Source: RH-AL1 sp964244495
Lineage (GTDB): Bacteria; Pseudomonadota; Alphaproteobacteria; Rhizobiales; Beijerinckiaceae
Reading direction: 5' to 3'
Length of the DNA stretch: 64,000 bases
Assembly: GCA_964244495.1 (NCBI GenBank)
Contig: CAXTIU010000011.1
Span: forward strand, 1-64,000
In this document: in pieces, positions 37,315 to 45,735 of the stretch
How positions within the stretch are numbered: position 1 is the stretch's first letter
How the letters are laid out: every line of letters starts with the position of its first letter
Translations under genes and position numbers: made by a program
The notes under the pieces: generated by a model
The model's input: the letters and a program-made list of their open reading frames with translations, nothing else
Databases searched by the model: none
What the model was told of the DNA's origin: nothing

Positions 37315-38919
37315 ATGATCAGGCTTTGGTGGCGTGCCGCCGTTCTCGCGGTGTCCATGCTCCTCGCGCGCGACGCCTTCGCCGAGACGAGCCTGCGCAT
37401 CGCCATGACGGCGGCCGACATCCCCACCACGACGGGCATGCCCAACAACGGCTTCGAGGGCATGCGCTTCCTCGGCTACCCCGCCTTCGAGGGCCTGATC
37501 CTGTGGGACCTCACGCGCACCGACAGGCTCGCCGGCCTGCGCCCCGGTCTCGCCGAGAGGTGGGAGGAGAGCGCCGACAAGAAGACGTGGACCTTCCACC
37601 TGCGGCAGGGTGTGACGTTCCACGACGGGACGCCGCTCGACGCCGACGCGGTGATCTGGAACCTGGACCGCTACTTCAACAAGGACAGCCCGCAATACGA
37701 GCTGGCCGGCGCCGGGATCACGCGGGCGCGCGTGCCGGTCATGGGCAGCTACAGGAAGGTCGACGGCGCGACGGTGGCGATCAGCACGACGTCGCCGGCG
37801 TCCTACTTCCCCTACATGATGGTCTACGTCCTCTTCACCTCGCCAGCCTCCTTCGAGAAGGCCGGCCACGACTGGGCCAAGGTCGCGACCCTGCCGGCCG
37901 CCGGCACCGGCCCGTTCAGGATCACGAAGGTGGTGCCGCGCGAGGCGGTGGAGATGGCGCGCTGGGACGGCTACTGGGACAAGGCCAAGCTGGCCAAGGT
38001 CGACAGGCTCCGGCTGCAGCCGGTCCCCGACGCCAGCTCGCGCCTCGCGGCGCTGCGCTCGGGCCAGGTCGATTGGATCGAGGTGCCGCCGGCCGACGGC
38101 ATCCCGTCCCTGAAGCAGGCCGGGTTCGTCATCACGACCGGGTCCTACCCGCACGTGTGGCCCTATTTCTACGACATCGGCGCCACCGACAGCCCGTTCA
38201 AGGACGTCCGGGTGCGCCAAGCGTTGAACTACTGCGTGGACCGCGCCGGCATCGTCGACCTGTTGAACGGCACGGCCGAGCCGGCGGTCGGCTGGCTGAA
38301 GGCGAACGACCCGAACTTCGGTTCGCCGGTCAACCACTACGGCTTCGATCCGGCCAAGGGGAAGGCCCTTCTGGCGCAGGCCGGGTACGGTCCCGCCAAG
38401 CCGCTCACCTTCCGAGTGATGATCTCGAGCTCCGGCTCGGGCCAGATGCTGCCCCTGCCGATGAACGAGGTCGTGCAGCAGACCCTGCACGACGCCTGCG
38501 GCGTGAACGTCGCGGCGGACGTGGTCGACTGGCAGGTGCTGCTCAACGCGTCCCGCTACACGCCCGACAGCCCCAGCCTGAAGGGCGACAGGGCCTTGAA
38601 CGTCAGCTCGCCTTCGTCCGACGCCGGCGTGATGGCGCGCTACTTTTCCTCGGCGAACTTCTCGCCCAACGGCTTCAACTTCGAGCACTGGAAGGACGAT
38701 GCCTTCGACGCCGCCCTCAAGGCGCTCGCGGAGGCTGACGCCACCGACGCGAAGCTGATCACCGACGAGACGCGCCGCGCGCACGAGCGGCTGGTCGACG
38801 ATCCGCCGTGGCTCTACATCGTGCACGACCTCAACCCGCGCGCGATGTCGCCGAAGGTGCACGGTTTCGTCTCGCCGCAATCCTGGTTCGTCGACCTGAC
38901 GCTCGTCAGCGTGAAGTGA
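37315..38919 (+). CDS. ABC transporter substrate-binding protein, family 5 (peptide/nickel type)
   Basis: 534 residues. The signal peptide MIRLWWRAAVLAVSMLLA ends before FAETS; AGGAACG precedes the ATG at 37315 at suitable spacing. The mature protein is a typical SBP_bac_5: LRPGLAERWEES, WTFHLRQGVTFHDGTPLDADAV, DVRVRQALNYCVDR, and the C-terminal DDPPWLYIVHD. Ligands of the family are di/oligopeptides, opines, nickel chelates, glutathione and others. No permease or ATPase gene is in the window, so it is an orphan binding protein. It is 8 bp upstream of an amidase, a likely functional partner. Confidence 0.93.
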   Translation: MIRLWWRAAVLAVSMLLARDAFAETSLRIAMTAADIPTTTGMPNNGFEGMRFLGYPAFEGLILWDLTRTDRLAGLRPGLAERWEESADKKTWTFHLRQGVTFHDGTPLDADAVIWNLDRYFNKDSPQYELAGAGITRARVPVMGSYRKVDGATVAISTTSPASYFPYMMVYVLFTSPASFEKAGHDWAKVATLPAAGTGPFRITKVVPREAVEMARWDGYWDKAKLAKVDRLRLQPVPDASSRLAALRSGQVDWIEVPPADGIPSLKQAGFVITTGSYPHVWPYFYDIGATDSPFKDVRVRQALNYCVDRAGIVDLLNGTAEPAVGWLKANDPNFGSPVNHYGFDPAKGKALLAQAGYGPAKPLTFRVMISSSGSGQMLPLPMNEVVQQTLHDACGVNVAADVVDWQVLLNASRYTPDSPSLKGDRALNVSSPSSDAGVMARYFSSANFSPNGFNFEHWKDDAFDAALKALAEADATDAKLITDETRRAHERLVDDPPWLYIVHDLNPRAMSPKVHGFVSPQSWFVDLTLVSVK

Positions 38920-38927
38920 GGGTCCCG

Positions 38928-40316
38928 ATGAGCGATCCCACCACCCTGTCGGCCGGGGACCTGGGGCGTGCGATCGCCGCGCGGCGCCTGTCGCCGGTGG
39001 ACGCGGTCGAGGCGGCGCTCGCGCGCGTCGACAGGCTGGAGCCGAAGCTGCGCGCCTTCACGGAGGTCTACGCTGGCGACGCCAGGCTCGCCGCCGAAGG
39101 CGCCGACAAGGCGATCCGCTCCGGGCACGCGGTCGGGCCGCTGCACGGCGTGCCGGTCGTCCTCAAGGACCTCATCGACCTCGAAGGGCGGATCACCGCC
39201 GGTGGCTCGGCCGCCCATCGCGAGCGCCGCTCGACCGTCACCGCGACCATCGTCCGCCGGATGATCGCGCAGGGCATGATCGTGCTGGGCAAGACCCACA
39301 CGGTGGAGTTCGCCTTCGGCGGTTGGGGCATCAACCAGCACCTCGGCACGCCGCTGAACCCGTGGGACCTCGCGACGCCCCGCACGCCCGGCGGCTCCTC
39401 CAGCGGGACCGGCGTCGCGGTCGCCGCCGGCCTGGCGCCGTGGGGGATCGGCACCGACACCGGCGGGTCCGTCAGGCTGCCGGCCTCGTTCTGCGGCATC
39501 ACCGGCCTGAAGGTGACGGTCGGCCGCGTCAGCACCCACGGCATCATCCCGCTCAGCAGCACGCTCGACACGCCCGGCCCGATGGCGCGCACGGTGGAGG
39601 ACGTGGCCCTCCTCTACAACGTGCTGTCGGGACCCGACCCGCTCGATCCCACGACGCGCGGCATCGCGCCGGCCGACCCGCTGCCCACCCTGAACAGGGG
39701 CGTGCGCGGCCTGCGCATCGCCCGCATGCCCGACGCCGAGCGCGACGGCGTGGCCGCCGACATGCTCGCCGCCTACGACCGCTCGCTCGACCTGCTCGCC
39801 GATCTCGGGGCCGAGGTCGTGACCATGGCGCTGCCGTTCCGCTTCGCCGACCTCGTCACCGCCTCGGCGATCAGCCAGGCCGAAGCCTACGACGTCAACG
39901 GCGCCCTCGCCGAGGACCCGGCGGCCCCGATCGGCGACGCCGTGCGCGCCCGCGTGCTCGCCGGCGGCGCGGTCACCGCCAAGGACTACGTCGCCACCAA
40001 CCGGCTGAGGCGGCGATTGAAGCAGGAGGTGGCCGTCGCCCTTGCCGGCGTCGACGCGCTGCTGACCCCGACGACGCGCCACGCCGCCGTGCCCGTGACG
40101 GAGGTCGACGAGGCCGTGATGCCGTCGCACTTCACCCGTTTCGGCAACCTGCTCGACATGTGCGGCCTCGCGCTGCCGAACGGCTTCACGGCGGGCGGGC
40201 TGCCGCTCTCGCTCCAGGTGATGGGACTGGGCTTCGAGGAGGCCACCGTGCTGAGGATCGGCCAGGCGCTCCAGGAGGCGAGCGACTGGCACCTTCGCCG
40301 GCCGGCGCTGGGGTAG
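38928..40316 (+). CDS. Amidase (amidase-signature family)
   Basis: 462 residues. Lys in VVLKDLIDLEG, cis-Ser in PGGSSSGTGVAVA, and nucleophile Ser in TDTGGSVRLPASFCG give the full amidase-signature triad. The N-terminal LSAGDLGRAIAARRLSPVDAVEAAL helix pair is conserved in AtzF/GatA-like enzymes. It starts 8 bp after the binding protein and is clearly co-transcribed with it, suggesting hydrolysis of an imported amide. This is the second amidase-signature gene in the window; it is not a duplicate of the one at 18307, as the substrate-lining regions differ. Confidence 0.92.
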   Translation: MSDPTTLSAGDLGRAIAARRLSPVDAVEAALARVDRLEPKLRAFTEVYAGDARLAAEGADKAIRSGHAVGPLHGVPVVLKDLIDLEGRITAGGSAAHRERRSTVTATIVRRMIAQGMIVLGKTHTVEFAFGGWGINQHLGTPLNPWDLATPRTPGGSSSGTGVAVAAGLAPWGIGTDTGGSVRLPASFCGITGLKVTVGRVSTHGIIPLSSTLDTPGPMARTVEDVALLYNVLSGPDPLDPTTRGIAPADPLPTLNRGVRGLRIARMPDAERDGVAADMLAAYDRSLDLLADLGAEVVTMALPFRFADLVTASAISQAEAYDVNGALAEDPAAPIGDAVRARVLAGGAVTAKDYVATNRLRRRLKQEVAVALAGVDALLTPTTRHAAVPVTEVDEAVMPSHFTRFGNLLDMCGLALPNGFTAGGLPLSLQVMGLGFEEATVLRIGQALQEASDWHLRRPALG

Positions 40317-40399
40317 CGCCCGGCGACGGCGCCCCGAAAAAAGTTCAACCCGGCCACCTCTTCGCGCTAAACGTTGCCGCCCGAGCTCAAGGCGCGCCG

Positions 40400-41080
40400 A
40401 TGGATGCCCTCTCCCTGATACTCGAAGCCCTCGAACCGCTCGCCGGCCGCCACGTGGTGGACATCGGGTGCGGCGCCGGGCACCTCGCCAAGACGCTCGT
40501 CGCGCGCGGCGCCGTCGCGACCGGCGTCGATCCCAACGGCGACGCCGTGGCGGCGGCGCGGCGCGCCGTTCCCGGGGCGAGCTTCCTCGAAGCCTTCGCC
40601 GAGGACCTTCCCTTGCCGGACGGCGGCGCCACGGGGGCGGTGTTCCTCAATTCCCTGCACCACGCGTCCGACCCGGGCGCCGCCCTGCGCGAAGCCGGCC
40701 GCGTGCTCCGGCGGGGAGCGCCGATCATCGTCGTCGAGCCGCTCGCCCGGGGCACCTATTTCGACGTGCTGCGCCTCGTCGACGACGAGACGGCGGTGCG
40801 CACGGCGGCACAGGACGCCCTGGCGCGCGCGATCGGCGACGGGGCGCTCGGCTGCGTCCGTGACGAAACCTTCGAGAGGGTCTCGCGCTTCACGAGCCTC
40901 GATGATTTCCTCCATCGGGCCGCCGCCGTCGATCCCGAACGCGCGGCGGCCATCGACGCGCGCCGCCCCGCCATCGCCGAAGTCTTCGAGCGCGTTGCCG
41001 GGAAGGATGGCGCGGGACGTTTCCTGCTGCGGCAGCCGTTGCGGTTCCAGGTGCTTGTCGGGGGCGAGGTCGCCGCGTGA
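40400..41080 (+). CDS. SAM-dependent methyltransferase, class I
   Basis: 226 residues. SAM-binding motif I VVDIGCGAGHLAKTLV near residue 20, acidic motif II GVDPNGDAV, post-I FAEDLPLPDG and motif IV FLNSLHHASDP are all visible, as in the Methyltransf_11 group (UbiE/small-molecule type). Substrate unknown. The 3' end overlaps the next gene by 4 bp, so the methyltransferase and the secreted hydrolase are translated together. Confidence 0.9.
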   Translation: MDALSLILEALEPLAGRHVVDIGCGAGHLAKTLVARGAVATGVDPNGDAVAAARRAVPGASFLEAFAEDLPLPDGGATGAVFLNSLHHASDPGAALREAGRVLRRGAPIIVVEPLARGTYFDVLRLVDDETAVRTAAQDALARAIGDGALGCVRDETFERVSRFTSLDDFLHRAAAVDPERAAAIDARRPAIAEVFERVAGKDGAGRFLLRQPLRFQVLVGGEVAA

Positions 41081-41820
41081 TCGCCCGGAGGCTGCTGCGG
41101 ACGCTGGTCCTCCTCGGGATCGTCGCCGGCCCGGGCGCGGCCGCCGGCGCGGATGACCTGACCACCCTCGTGCACCGGCCGGCGACGGCCTCGGGCCGGC
41201 CGCCGCTGATCGTCCTGCTGCACGGCGCGGGGGCCGACGAGCGGGACATGATCGGGTTGTGGGCGCAACTGCCGGCGCAGTTCGTGGTGGTGTCGCTCCG
41301 CGCGCCGTTCGGCGATGCGGCGCACGGCTATCGCTGGTATCGCCGGGAGACGGGCGAGGCCGACCGCGCGACGAGCCGCAAGATCATCGACCTCGTGGTG
41401 GACGACGTCGTCAAGCGCTTCGACGCCGATCCGGCACGGGTCTTCATCGCCGGCTTCAGCCAGGGCGCGGTGATGGTCTACGAGGTCGCGCTGCGCGAAC
41501 GCGGCCGTTTCCGCGGCGCCGCCGTCCTCAGCGGCTCGCTCTTCGCCTCCGAGCGCCGAGCCTTGTTGGCCAGGCCGGCCCTGTCGGCCGGAGCGGACCG
41601 GAGCCGCGTGGCCTTCTTCGTCGGGCACGGCGACGCCGACGCCCGCATCCTGTTCGGCGCCGCCACCGCCGCGCGCGACGCGCTCGCCACGCTGGGCGTC
41701 CCGACGGCGTTCCACGCTTATCCCGGGATGGGGCACGCGACCGGCGAGGCCGAGATCAGGGACTTGAGCGCGTGGCTGGCGGCGCGTGCCACCGGGGAGC
41801 CGGCGGCCGGGTCCCGGTGA
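41077..41820 (+). CDS. Secreted alpha/beta-hydrolase (carboxylesterase/phospholipase family)
   Basis: 247 residues from a GTG that overlaps the previous stop. The N-terminus LLRTLVLLGIVAGPGAAAGA is a signal peptide. The mature chain has LIVLLHGAGADERDM (oxyanion region), the nucleophile elbow GFSQGAVM (Ser near residue 130), an Asp in GHGDADARI and a His in GMGHATGEAE, matching the Abhydrolase_2 carboxylesterase/phospholipase group. Likely periplasmic ester hydrolase. Confidence 0.88.
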   Translation: MIARRLLRTLVLLGIVAGPGAAAGADDLTTLVHRPATASGRPPLIVLLHGAGADERDMIGLWAQLPAQFVVVSLRAPFGDAAHGYRWYRRETGEADRATSRKIIDLVVDDVVKRFDADPARVFIAGFSQGAVMVYEVALRERGRFRGAAVLSGSLFASERRALLARPALSAGADRSRVAFFVGHGDADARILFGAATAARDALATLGVPTAFHAYPGMGHATGEAEIRDLSAWLAARATGEPAAGSR

Positions 41821-41843
41821 CGCCCCTGGTGATCTGCCCGGCC

Positions 41844-42065
41844 TCAGCCGGCGCCGCCGTCGACCTCCCGGCCGGACTTGTGGGAATGACTCGGCAACGC
41901 GCCCGACCCCGGCGTCGCGTCATGGTTGATCAGGTGATCGGCGGCGTGGGCGCCGGCGCTCGGCGGAGCGTCGTCGTATTGGCTGTTCGACGGGGCGGCG
42001 CGCCGCGTCGCGTCGCGAGGGGTGTTCGGCCTGTCCTTGCGGCTCGCTGTCTTGCTGGCGGTCAT
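41844..42065 (-). CDS. Small hydrophilic protein, unknown function
   Basis: 73 residues, MTASKTASRKDRPNTPRDAT onwards, rich in Ser, Ala, Pro, Asp and His with no hydrophobic core, so probably disordered. AGGGAGCG lies just upstream of the ATG, which supports translation. It is downstream of the fabH-like gene on the same strand (77 bp gap). I recall similar short, low-complexity proteins in related bacteria but cannot name a family. Confidence 0.6.
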   Translation of the reverse strand: MTASKTASRKDRPNTPRDATRRAAPSNSQYDDAPPSAGAHAADHLINHDATPGSGALPSHSHKSGREVDGGAG

Positions 42066-42142
42066 TGCTTCGCTCCCTGTTCGACGGACCGAGTAGACAA
42101 GGTTCCGACCGGAACGCAAGACCCCACGAAAGCACCCGATCG

Positions 42143-43132
42143 TCACCACCGCATCAGGGCGGTGCCCCAGGCCATGCCGGCCCCGATCGCCATCATCGCG
42201 ATGAGGTCGCCGTCCCTGAGGCGGCCGGCCCGGTTCGCCTCGTCGAGCGACAGCGGCAGCGAAGCGCTCGACGTGTTGCCGTAGCGATCGAGGTTGATCC
42301 AGCATTTCTCCATGGGGATGCCGACGCGTTCCAGCACCGATTCGACGATGCGCAGGTTGGCCTGGTGACAGATGACATGGTCGATCGCCCCCGTCTCGAC
42401 GCCGTTCGCGGCCAGCGCCTCGGCGAGCGCGTCCGGCAGCACCCGAACGGCGAACTTGTAAACGTCGCGCCCCCGCATCGCGATCTTGTGGAGGTTGGCG
42501 TCCAGCATGGCCGGGGACGCCGGATGTAGGCTGCCGCCGCCGGGGATCGCGAGCAGGTCCGCGGCCTCGCCGTCGCTGTGCAGGTGGGCCGACAACAGGC
42601 CGCGGTCCTCCGTGGTCGGCCCGACCACGAAGGCGCCGGCGGCGTCGCCGAACAGCACGCAGCTGCCGCGATCCGTCCAATCCACCAGCCGGCTCAGCAG
42701 CTCCGCGCCGATGACCAGGATGCGGGTCGCCGACCCGCTGCGGATGAACTTGTCGGCGATGGTCAGGCCGTACAGCGAACCGGCGCAGGCGGCGGACAAG
42801 TCGAAGGCGAAGGCGCGGCGCGCCCCCAGCTTGGCTTGGATCATCATCGCGCAGGCCGGCATCGGCATGTCGGGCGAGATCGTCGCGACGATGATCGCGT
42901 CGAGGTCCATCGGCTCGACGGCGGCGTGTTCCAGCGCGCGCCGCGCCGCCGCGACGGCCATGTCCGACGTCGTCTCGCCCGGCGCGGCGATGTGCCTTTC
43001 GTTGATGCCCGTCCGTTGCCGGATCCAGTCGTCCGAGGTCGCGACCATGGACGCGAGGTCGGCGTTGCTCAGGATACGCTCGGGCGCGTAGCTGCCGGTG
43101 CCCAGGATACGCGTTCGCAGCAAGAGGCCCAC
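42143..43132 (-). CDS. fabH: Beta-ketoacyl-ACP synthase III
   Basis: 329 residues, standard KASIII size. Cys116 in DLSAACAGSLYGL, His in ICHQANLRI near 254 and Asn in RYGNTSSASLP near 284 form the catalytic triad; GDAAGAFVV is also conserved. FabH condenses acetyl-CoA (or branched acyl-CoA) with malonyl-ACP to start fatty acid synthesis. Here it stands alone, not beside plsX or rpmF as the housekeeping copy usually is, so it may be a second, specialised KASIII, possibly supplying starter units. That is inference. Confidence 0.9.
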   Translation of the reverse strand: MGLLLRTRILGTGSYAPERILSNADLASMVATSDDWIRQRTGINERHIAAPGETTSDMAVAAARRALEHAAVEPMDLDAIIVATISPDMPMPACAMMIQAKLGARRAFAFDLSAACAGSLYGLTIADKFIRSGSATRILVIGAELLSRLVDWTDRGSCVLFGDAAGAFVVGPTTEDRGLLSAHLHSDGEAADLLAIPGGGSLHPASPAMLDANLHKIAMRGRDVYKFAVRVLPDALAEALAANGVETGAIDHVICHQANLRIVESVLERVGIPMEKCWINLDRYGNTSSASLPLSLDEANRAGRLRDGDLIAMMAIGAGMAWGTALMRW

Positions 43133-43237
43133 CCAAGGTTCGGCACGGCGGCGACCGTCGCGTCGGTGCCGCTGGATTATGCCAAAGGCCCGGTCCTGGC
43201 TACCGCTTCCCCGTCCCGGCTCGTCGCATACGCCGGG

Positions 43238-43516
43238 CTACCTCGCGCCGGCGGCACGTCGCGGCGCGCGCAGGGCCAGCTCGCTCGCCATCAGCTCGTA
43301 GGAGCGTTGCAACATCTCGATCGTTCCCCGGGCGGCGCGCAGGACGTTGTTGTTCACCCGTGGTCGCACCGCCGCAAGCGTCCAATTCGTGCCGCCCTCC
43401 AGCGATTCGCGAGGCTGGATCAGGATCTCGTTGACGTTCTCGAATCCAGGGCACGCCTTGAGGGACTCCAAGCAGATCGTCTGCAACTGGGTGCTCGAAC
43501 AGGCTTCTCTGGTCAT
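43238..43516 (-). CDS. Conserved small protein, unknown function
   Basis: 92 residues with a well-formed soluble pattern: TREACSSTQLQTICLESLKA, then PGFENVNEILIQPRE and NVLRAARGTIEMLQRSYELM. AAGGAGATTC upstream of the ATG is a strong ribosome-binding site. Two Cys near the N-terminus. No domain is recognised, and similar proteins seem common in Hyphomicrobiales. It lies between fabH and the DUF883-like gene, all on the minus strand. Confidence 0.68.
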   Translation of the reverse strand: MTREACSSTQLQTICLESLKACPGFENVNEILIQPRESLEGGTNWTLAAVRPRVNNNVLRAARGTIEMLQRSYELMASELALRAPRRAAGAR

Positions 43517-43594
43517 ACGGGAATCTCCTTCATGGGTGATGGCGCGTCCGTGAGCCGCCGAGGGGTGGCGCGCCGAGGCGGGACGCGGACGATG

Positions 43595-43921
43595 TCAAGC
43601 GCGGTTGGCCGCCCAACCGATGAGGTAACCGATCGCACCGGCGAGCATGAGAGCCTCGAGCGGCTGCCTGGTGACGCGTCGCGCGACCTGCTCGCCGCCG
43701 GTCCGCATCGCCTGCTGGCCGGCCGCCAGGGCGTCGCCGGCGGAACCCGGCAGCTTGTCCTTGAGGCCCTGCGCCTTGGCGCGTCCTTGATCGTGAAGGT
43801 CGGCGGCAACGCCGGGCGCCGCGTCGAGAGCCTCTTGCGCCTTGTCTTTCGTTTCGCGCCCGGCCTGACCGGCACGCGCGACATTATCCTTTGTTATCTC
43901 GGCGTCATCCTCGGAAGTCAT
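43595..43921 (-). CDS. DUF883/ElaB-like membrane-tail protein
   Basis: 108 residues. An Ala/Gln/Lys-rich helical N-terminal part (TKDNVARAGQAGRETKDKAQ, HDQGRAKAQGLKDKL) is followed by a C-terminal membrane tail, EALMLAGAIGYLIGWAANRA. This is the layout of the ElaB/YgaM/YqjD (DUF883) stress proteins, which anchor ribosomes at the membrane in E. coli, and the first part also recalls CsbD-like sequences. It is divergent from corA. Confidence 0.78.
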   Translation of the reverse strand: MTSEDDAEITKDNVARAGQAGRETKDKAQEALDAAPGVAADLHDQGRAKAQGLKDKLPGSAGDALAAGQQAMRTGGEQVARRVTRQPLEALMLAGAIGYLIGWAANRA

Positions 43922-44089
43922 TGAAATCTTTCACCAAGCAAGGTTTAGGCGGCGTCGTCCGAGGTAAACGCGACGCCGAAACTTCTGTTCCTCCGCTGTC
44001 GAAAGGCTTAAAGCCTCCCTCGACGCGGAGCAGCCGGTCCGGAGCTGCTGCGGCGTCGCGACCGAGCCGACGCGCGCCAGACCTTCACG

Positions 44090-45079
44090 ATGCTGACCTT
44101 CTACGGCCACGAGACTAAAGGATCCGTCACGGTTGCCTCCGGCGCGGCGACGATGCCGGCCAACGTCGACTGGATCGATGTCTTCGCGCCGACGGCGGAC
44201 GAGATGGGCCGCCTGGAGGGGTGGCTGAAGGTTCGCGTGCCGCGAATGGAGGACCTCGTGGAAATCGAGTCCTCCTCGCGGCTGTCGTCCGACGGCGATA
44301 CGCTGTTCATGAGCCTTCCGGCCACGATCCGCGACGAGATCGGCTATCCCAAGACGACGCCGCTCGGCTTCGTCGTGACGAAGGCGTGCGTCGCGACAAT
44401 CCGCTTCGATGGCCTGCCGTCCTTCGAGAACCTCGCCAAGCAGGTCGCGGCCAAGGGCGAGTTGTCGCGAGGGGGCATGGGCGCGACGGTGTCCATCCTC
44501 GAGATCATCGTCGACCACCTCGCCGACGTGCTGGAACACGCGGGCGACGACCTCGACGCGATGTCGCGCGATATCTTCTCGGGCAACCTGATGAGCGACA
44601 AGGATCACCGGCCGCGGCAGGCGAACAAGGCCTTGCGGGGTCTGCTCCGCAAGGTTGGGCGCAACGGCGACCTGATCTCGAAGGTCAGCGAGAGCCTGCT
44701 CGGCCTCGGCCGCATGACGCCGTTCCTCGTCGCCAAGGGCGCGAGCCAGGTCACTCCCGATCTGAGGACCCGCCTCGACACCATCGGCCAGGACGCCCGC
44801 TCGCTCCACGATTACCAGGAGCACATCGCCAGCAAGACGCAGTTCCTGCTCGACGCGCTGCTCGGGCTCGCCAACATCGAGCAGAACAACGTTTTCCGGG
44901 TGCTCACGGTGGTGTCGGTGGTCGGCATCCCCCCGACGTTCTTCGCCTCCATGTACGGCATGAACTTCAAGTTCATGCCGGAATACGATTGGACCTACGG
45001 CTACGCCTACGGGCTCACCCTGATCGCTTGCAGCGCGATCGGGCCGGCGCTCTGGTTCAAGATCAAAGGCTGGTGGTAG
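44090..45079 (+). CDS. corA: CorA-family magnesium/divalent metal transporter
   Basis: 329 residues, usual for CorA. A large cytosolic N-terminal domain with the long coiled helix (about 190-270) is followed by two C-terminal transmembrane helices carrying the YGMNF selectivity motif near residue 288 (ASMYGMNFKFMPE) and an ending WFKIKGWW with basic Lys residues inside. It pumps Mg2+ (also Co2+/Ni2+) as a pentamer. The 3' end overlaps the converging nadD gene by 17 bp. Confidence 0.95.
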   Translation: MLTFYGHETKGSVTVASGAATMPANVDWIDVFAPTADEMGRLEGWLKVRVPRMEDLVEIESSSRLSSDGDTLFMSLPATIRDEIGYPKTTPLGFVVTKACVATIRFDGLPSFENLAKQVAAKGELSRGGMGATVSILEIIVDHLADVLEHAGDDLDAMSRDIFSGNLMSDKDHRPRQANKALRGLLRKVGRNGDLISKVSESLLGLGRMTPFLVAKGASQVTPDLRTRLDTIGQDARSLHDYQEHIASKTQFLLDALLGLANIEQNNVFRVLTVVSVVGIPPTFFASMYGMNFKFMPEYDWTYGYAYGLTLIACSAIGPALWFKIKGWW

Positions 45080-45719
45080 GCGGTTCGTCCGCGCTTCGGC
45101 CGCGACGCGCGGCGCGCAGCCCCGTCGAGGACAGCGGCGAGCGCTTGCCGTGCAGGAAGACGTAGGCCGGCGGCGCCGCGCCCGGCAGCAGGGCCGCGTC
45201 GACCTCGCGCAGCCGCGCCGCCCGCAGCGCCCCGGCGGCGTGTCCGCTGGCGGCGCTCAACGTCGAGCCGGGCCTGTCGACGACGCCGAGCGGCAGCGTG
45301 GCGGCGATCAGCCGCCAGCGCCGCCAGCGGTGCAAGTCGGCGAACGCGTCCGATCCCATGATCCAGACGAAGCGCACGCCCGGGCAGCGCCGGGTCAGCG
45401 CGGCGACGATGTCGCAGGTGAACGACGAGCCGAGGCCGCGCTCCAGGCCGCTCACGGCGATCCTCGGGTGGGCGGCCACCCGCCGGGCCGCCGCCATGCG
45501 CGCGTCGAGCGGGGGCAGGGCGCTGTGGTCCTTGAGGGGGTTGCCGGGCGACACCAGCCACCAGACGGCATCGAGGCGCAGGCGGCGCAGGGCGACGAGG
45601 CTCGTCGCGCGGTGACCCTCGTGCGGCGGATCGAAGCTGCCGCCGAACAGCCCGATCCGCTGGCCCCGCGCGTGCGGCGGCACGCCGGCGAAGCCGCTGG
45701 ACAAGCCCTGCGCGATCAC
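45063..45719 (-). CDS. nadD: Nicotinate-nucleotide adenylyltransferase
   Basis: 218 residues. The N-terminal nucleotidyltransferase motif GLFGGSFDPPHEGH near 23-36 and the C-terminal SSTGLRAARR (the ISSTxIR equivalent) are both present; IMGSDAFADLHRW matches the family. NadD makes nicotinate adenine dinucleotide from NaMN and ATP for NAD synthesis. It lies 16 bp downstream of proA, the conserved order in Hyphomicrobiales. The usual next genes rsfS and rlmH are absent, replaced by the converging corA. Confidence 0.95.
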   Translation of the reverse strand: MIAQGLSSGFAGVPPHARGQRIGLFGGSFDPPHEGHRATSLVALRRLRLDAVWWLVSPGNPLKDHSALPPLDARMAAARRVAAHPRIAVSGLERGLGSSFTCDIVAALTRRCPGVRFVWIMGSDAFADLHRWRRWRLIAATLPLGVVDRPGSTLSAASGHAAGALRAARLREVDAALLPGAAPPAYVFLHGKRSPLSSTGLRAARRGRSADEPPTTSL

Positions 45720-45735
45720 GCGTCCCCGCGCACGG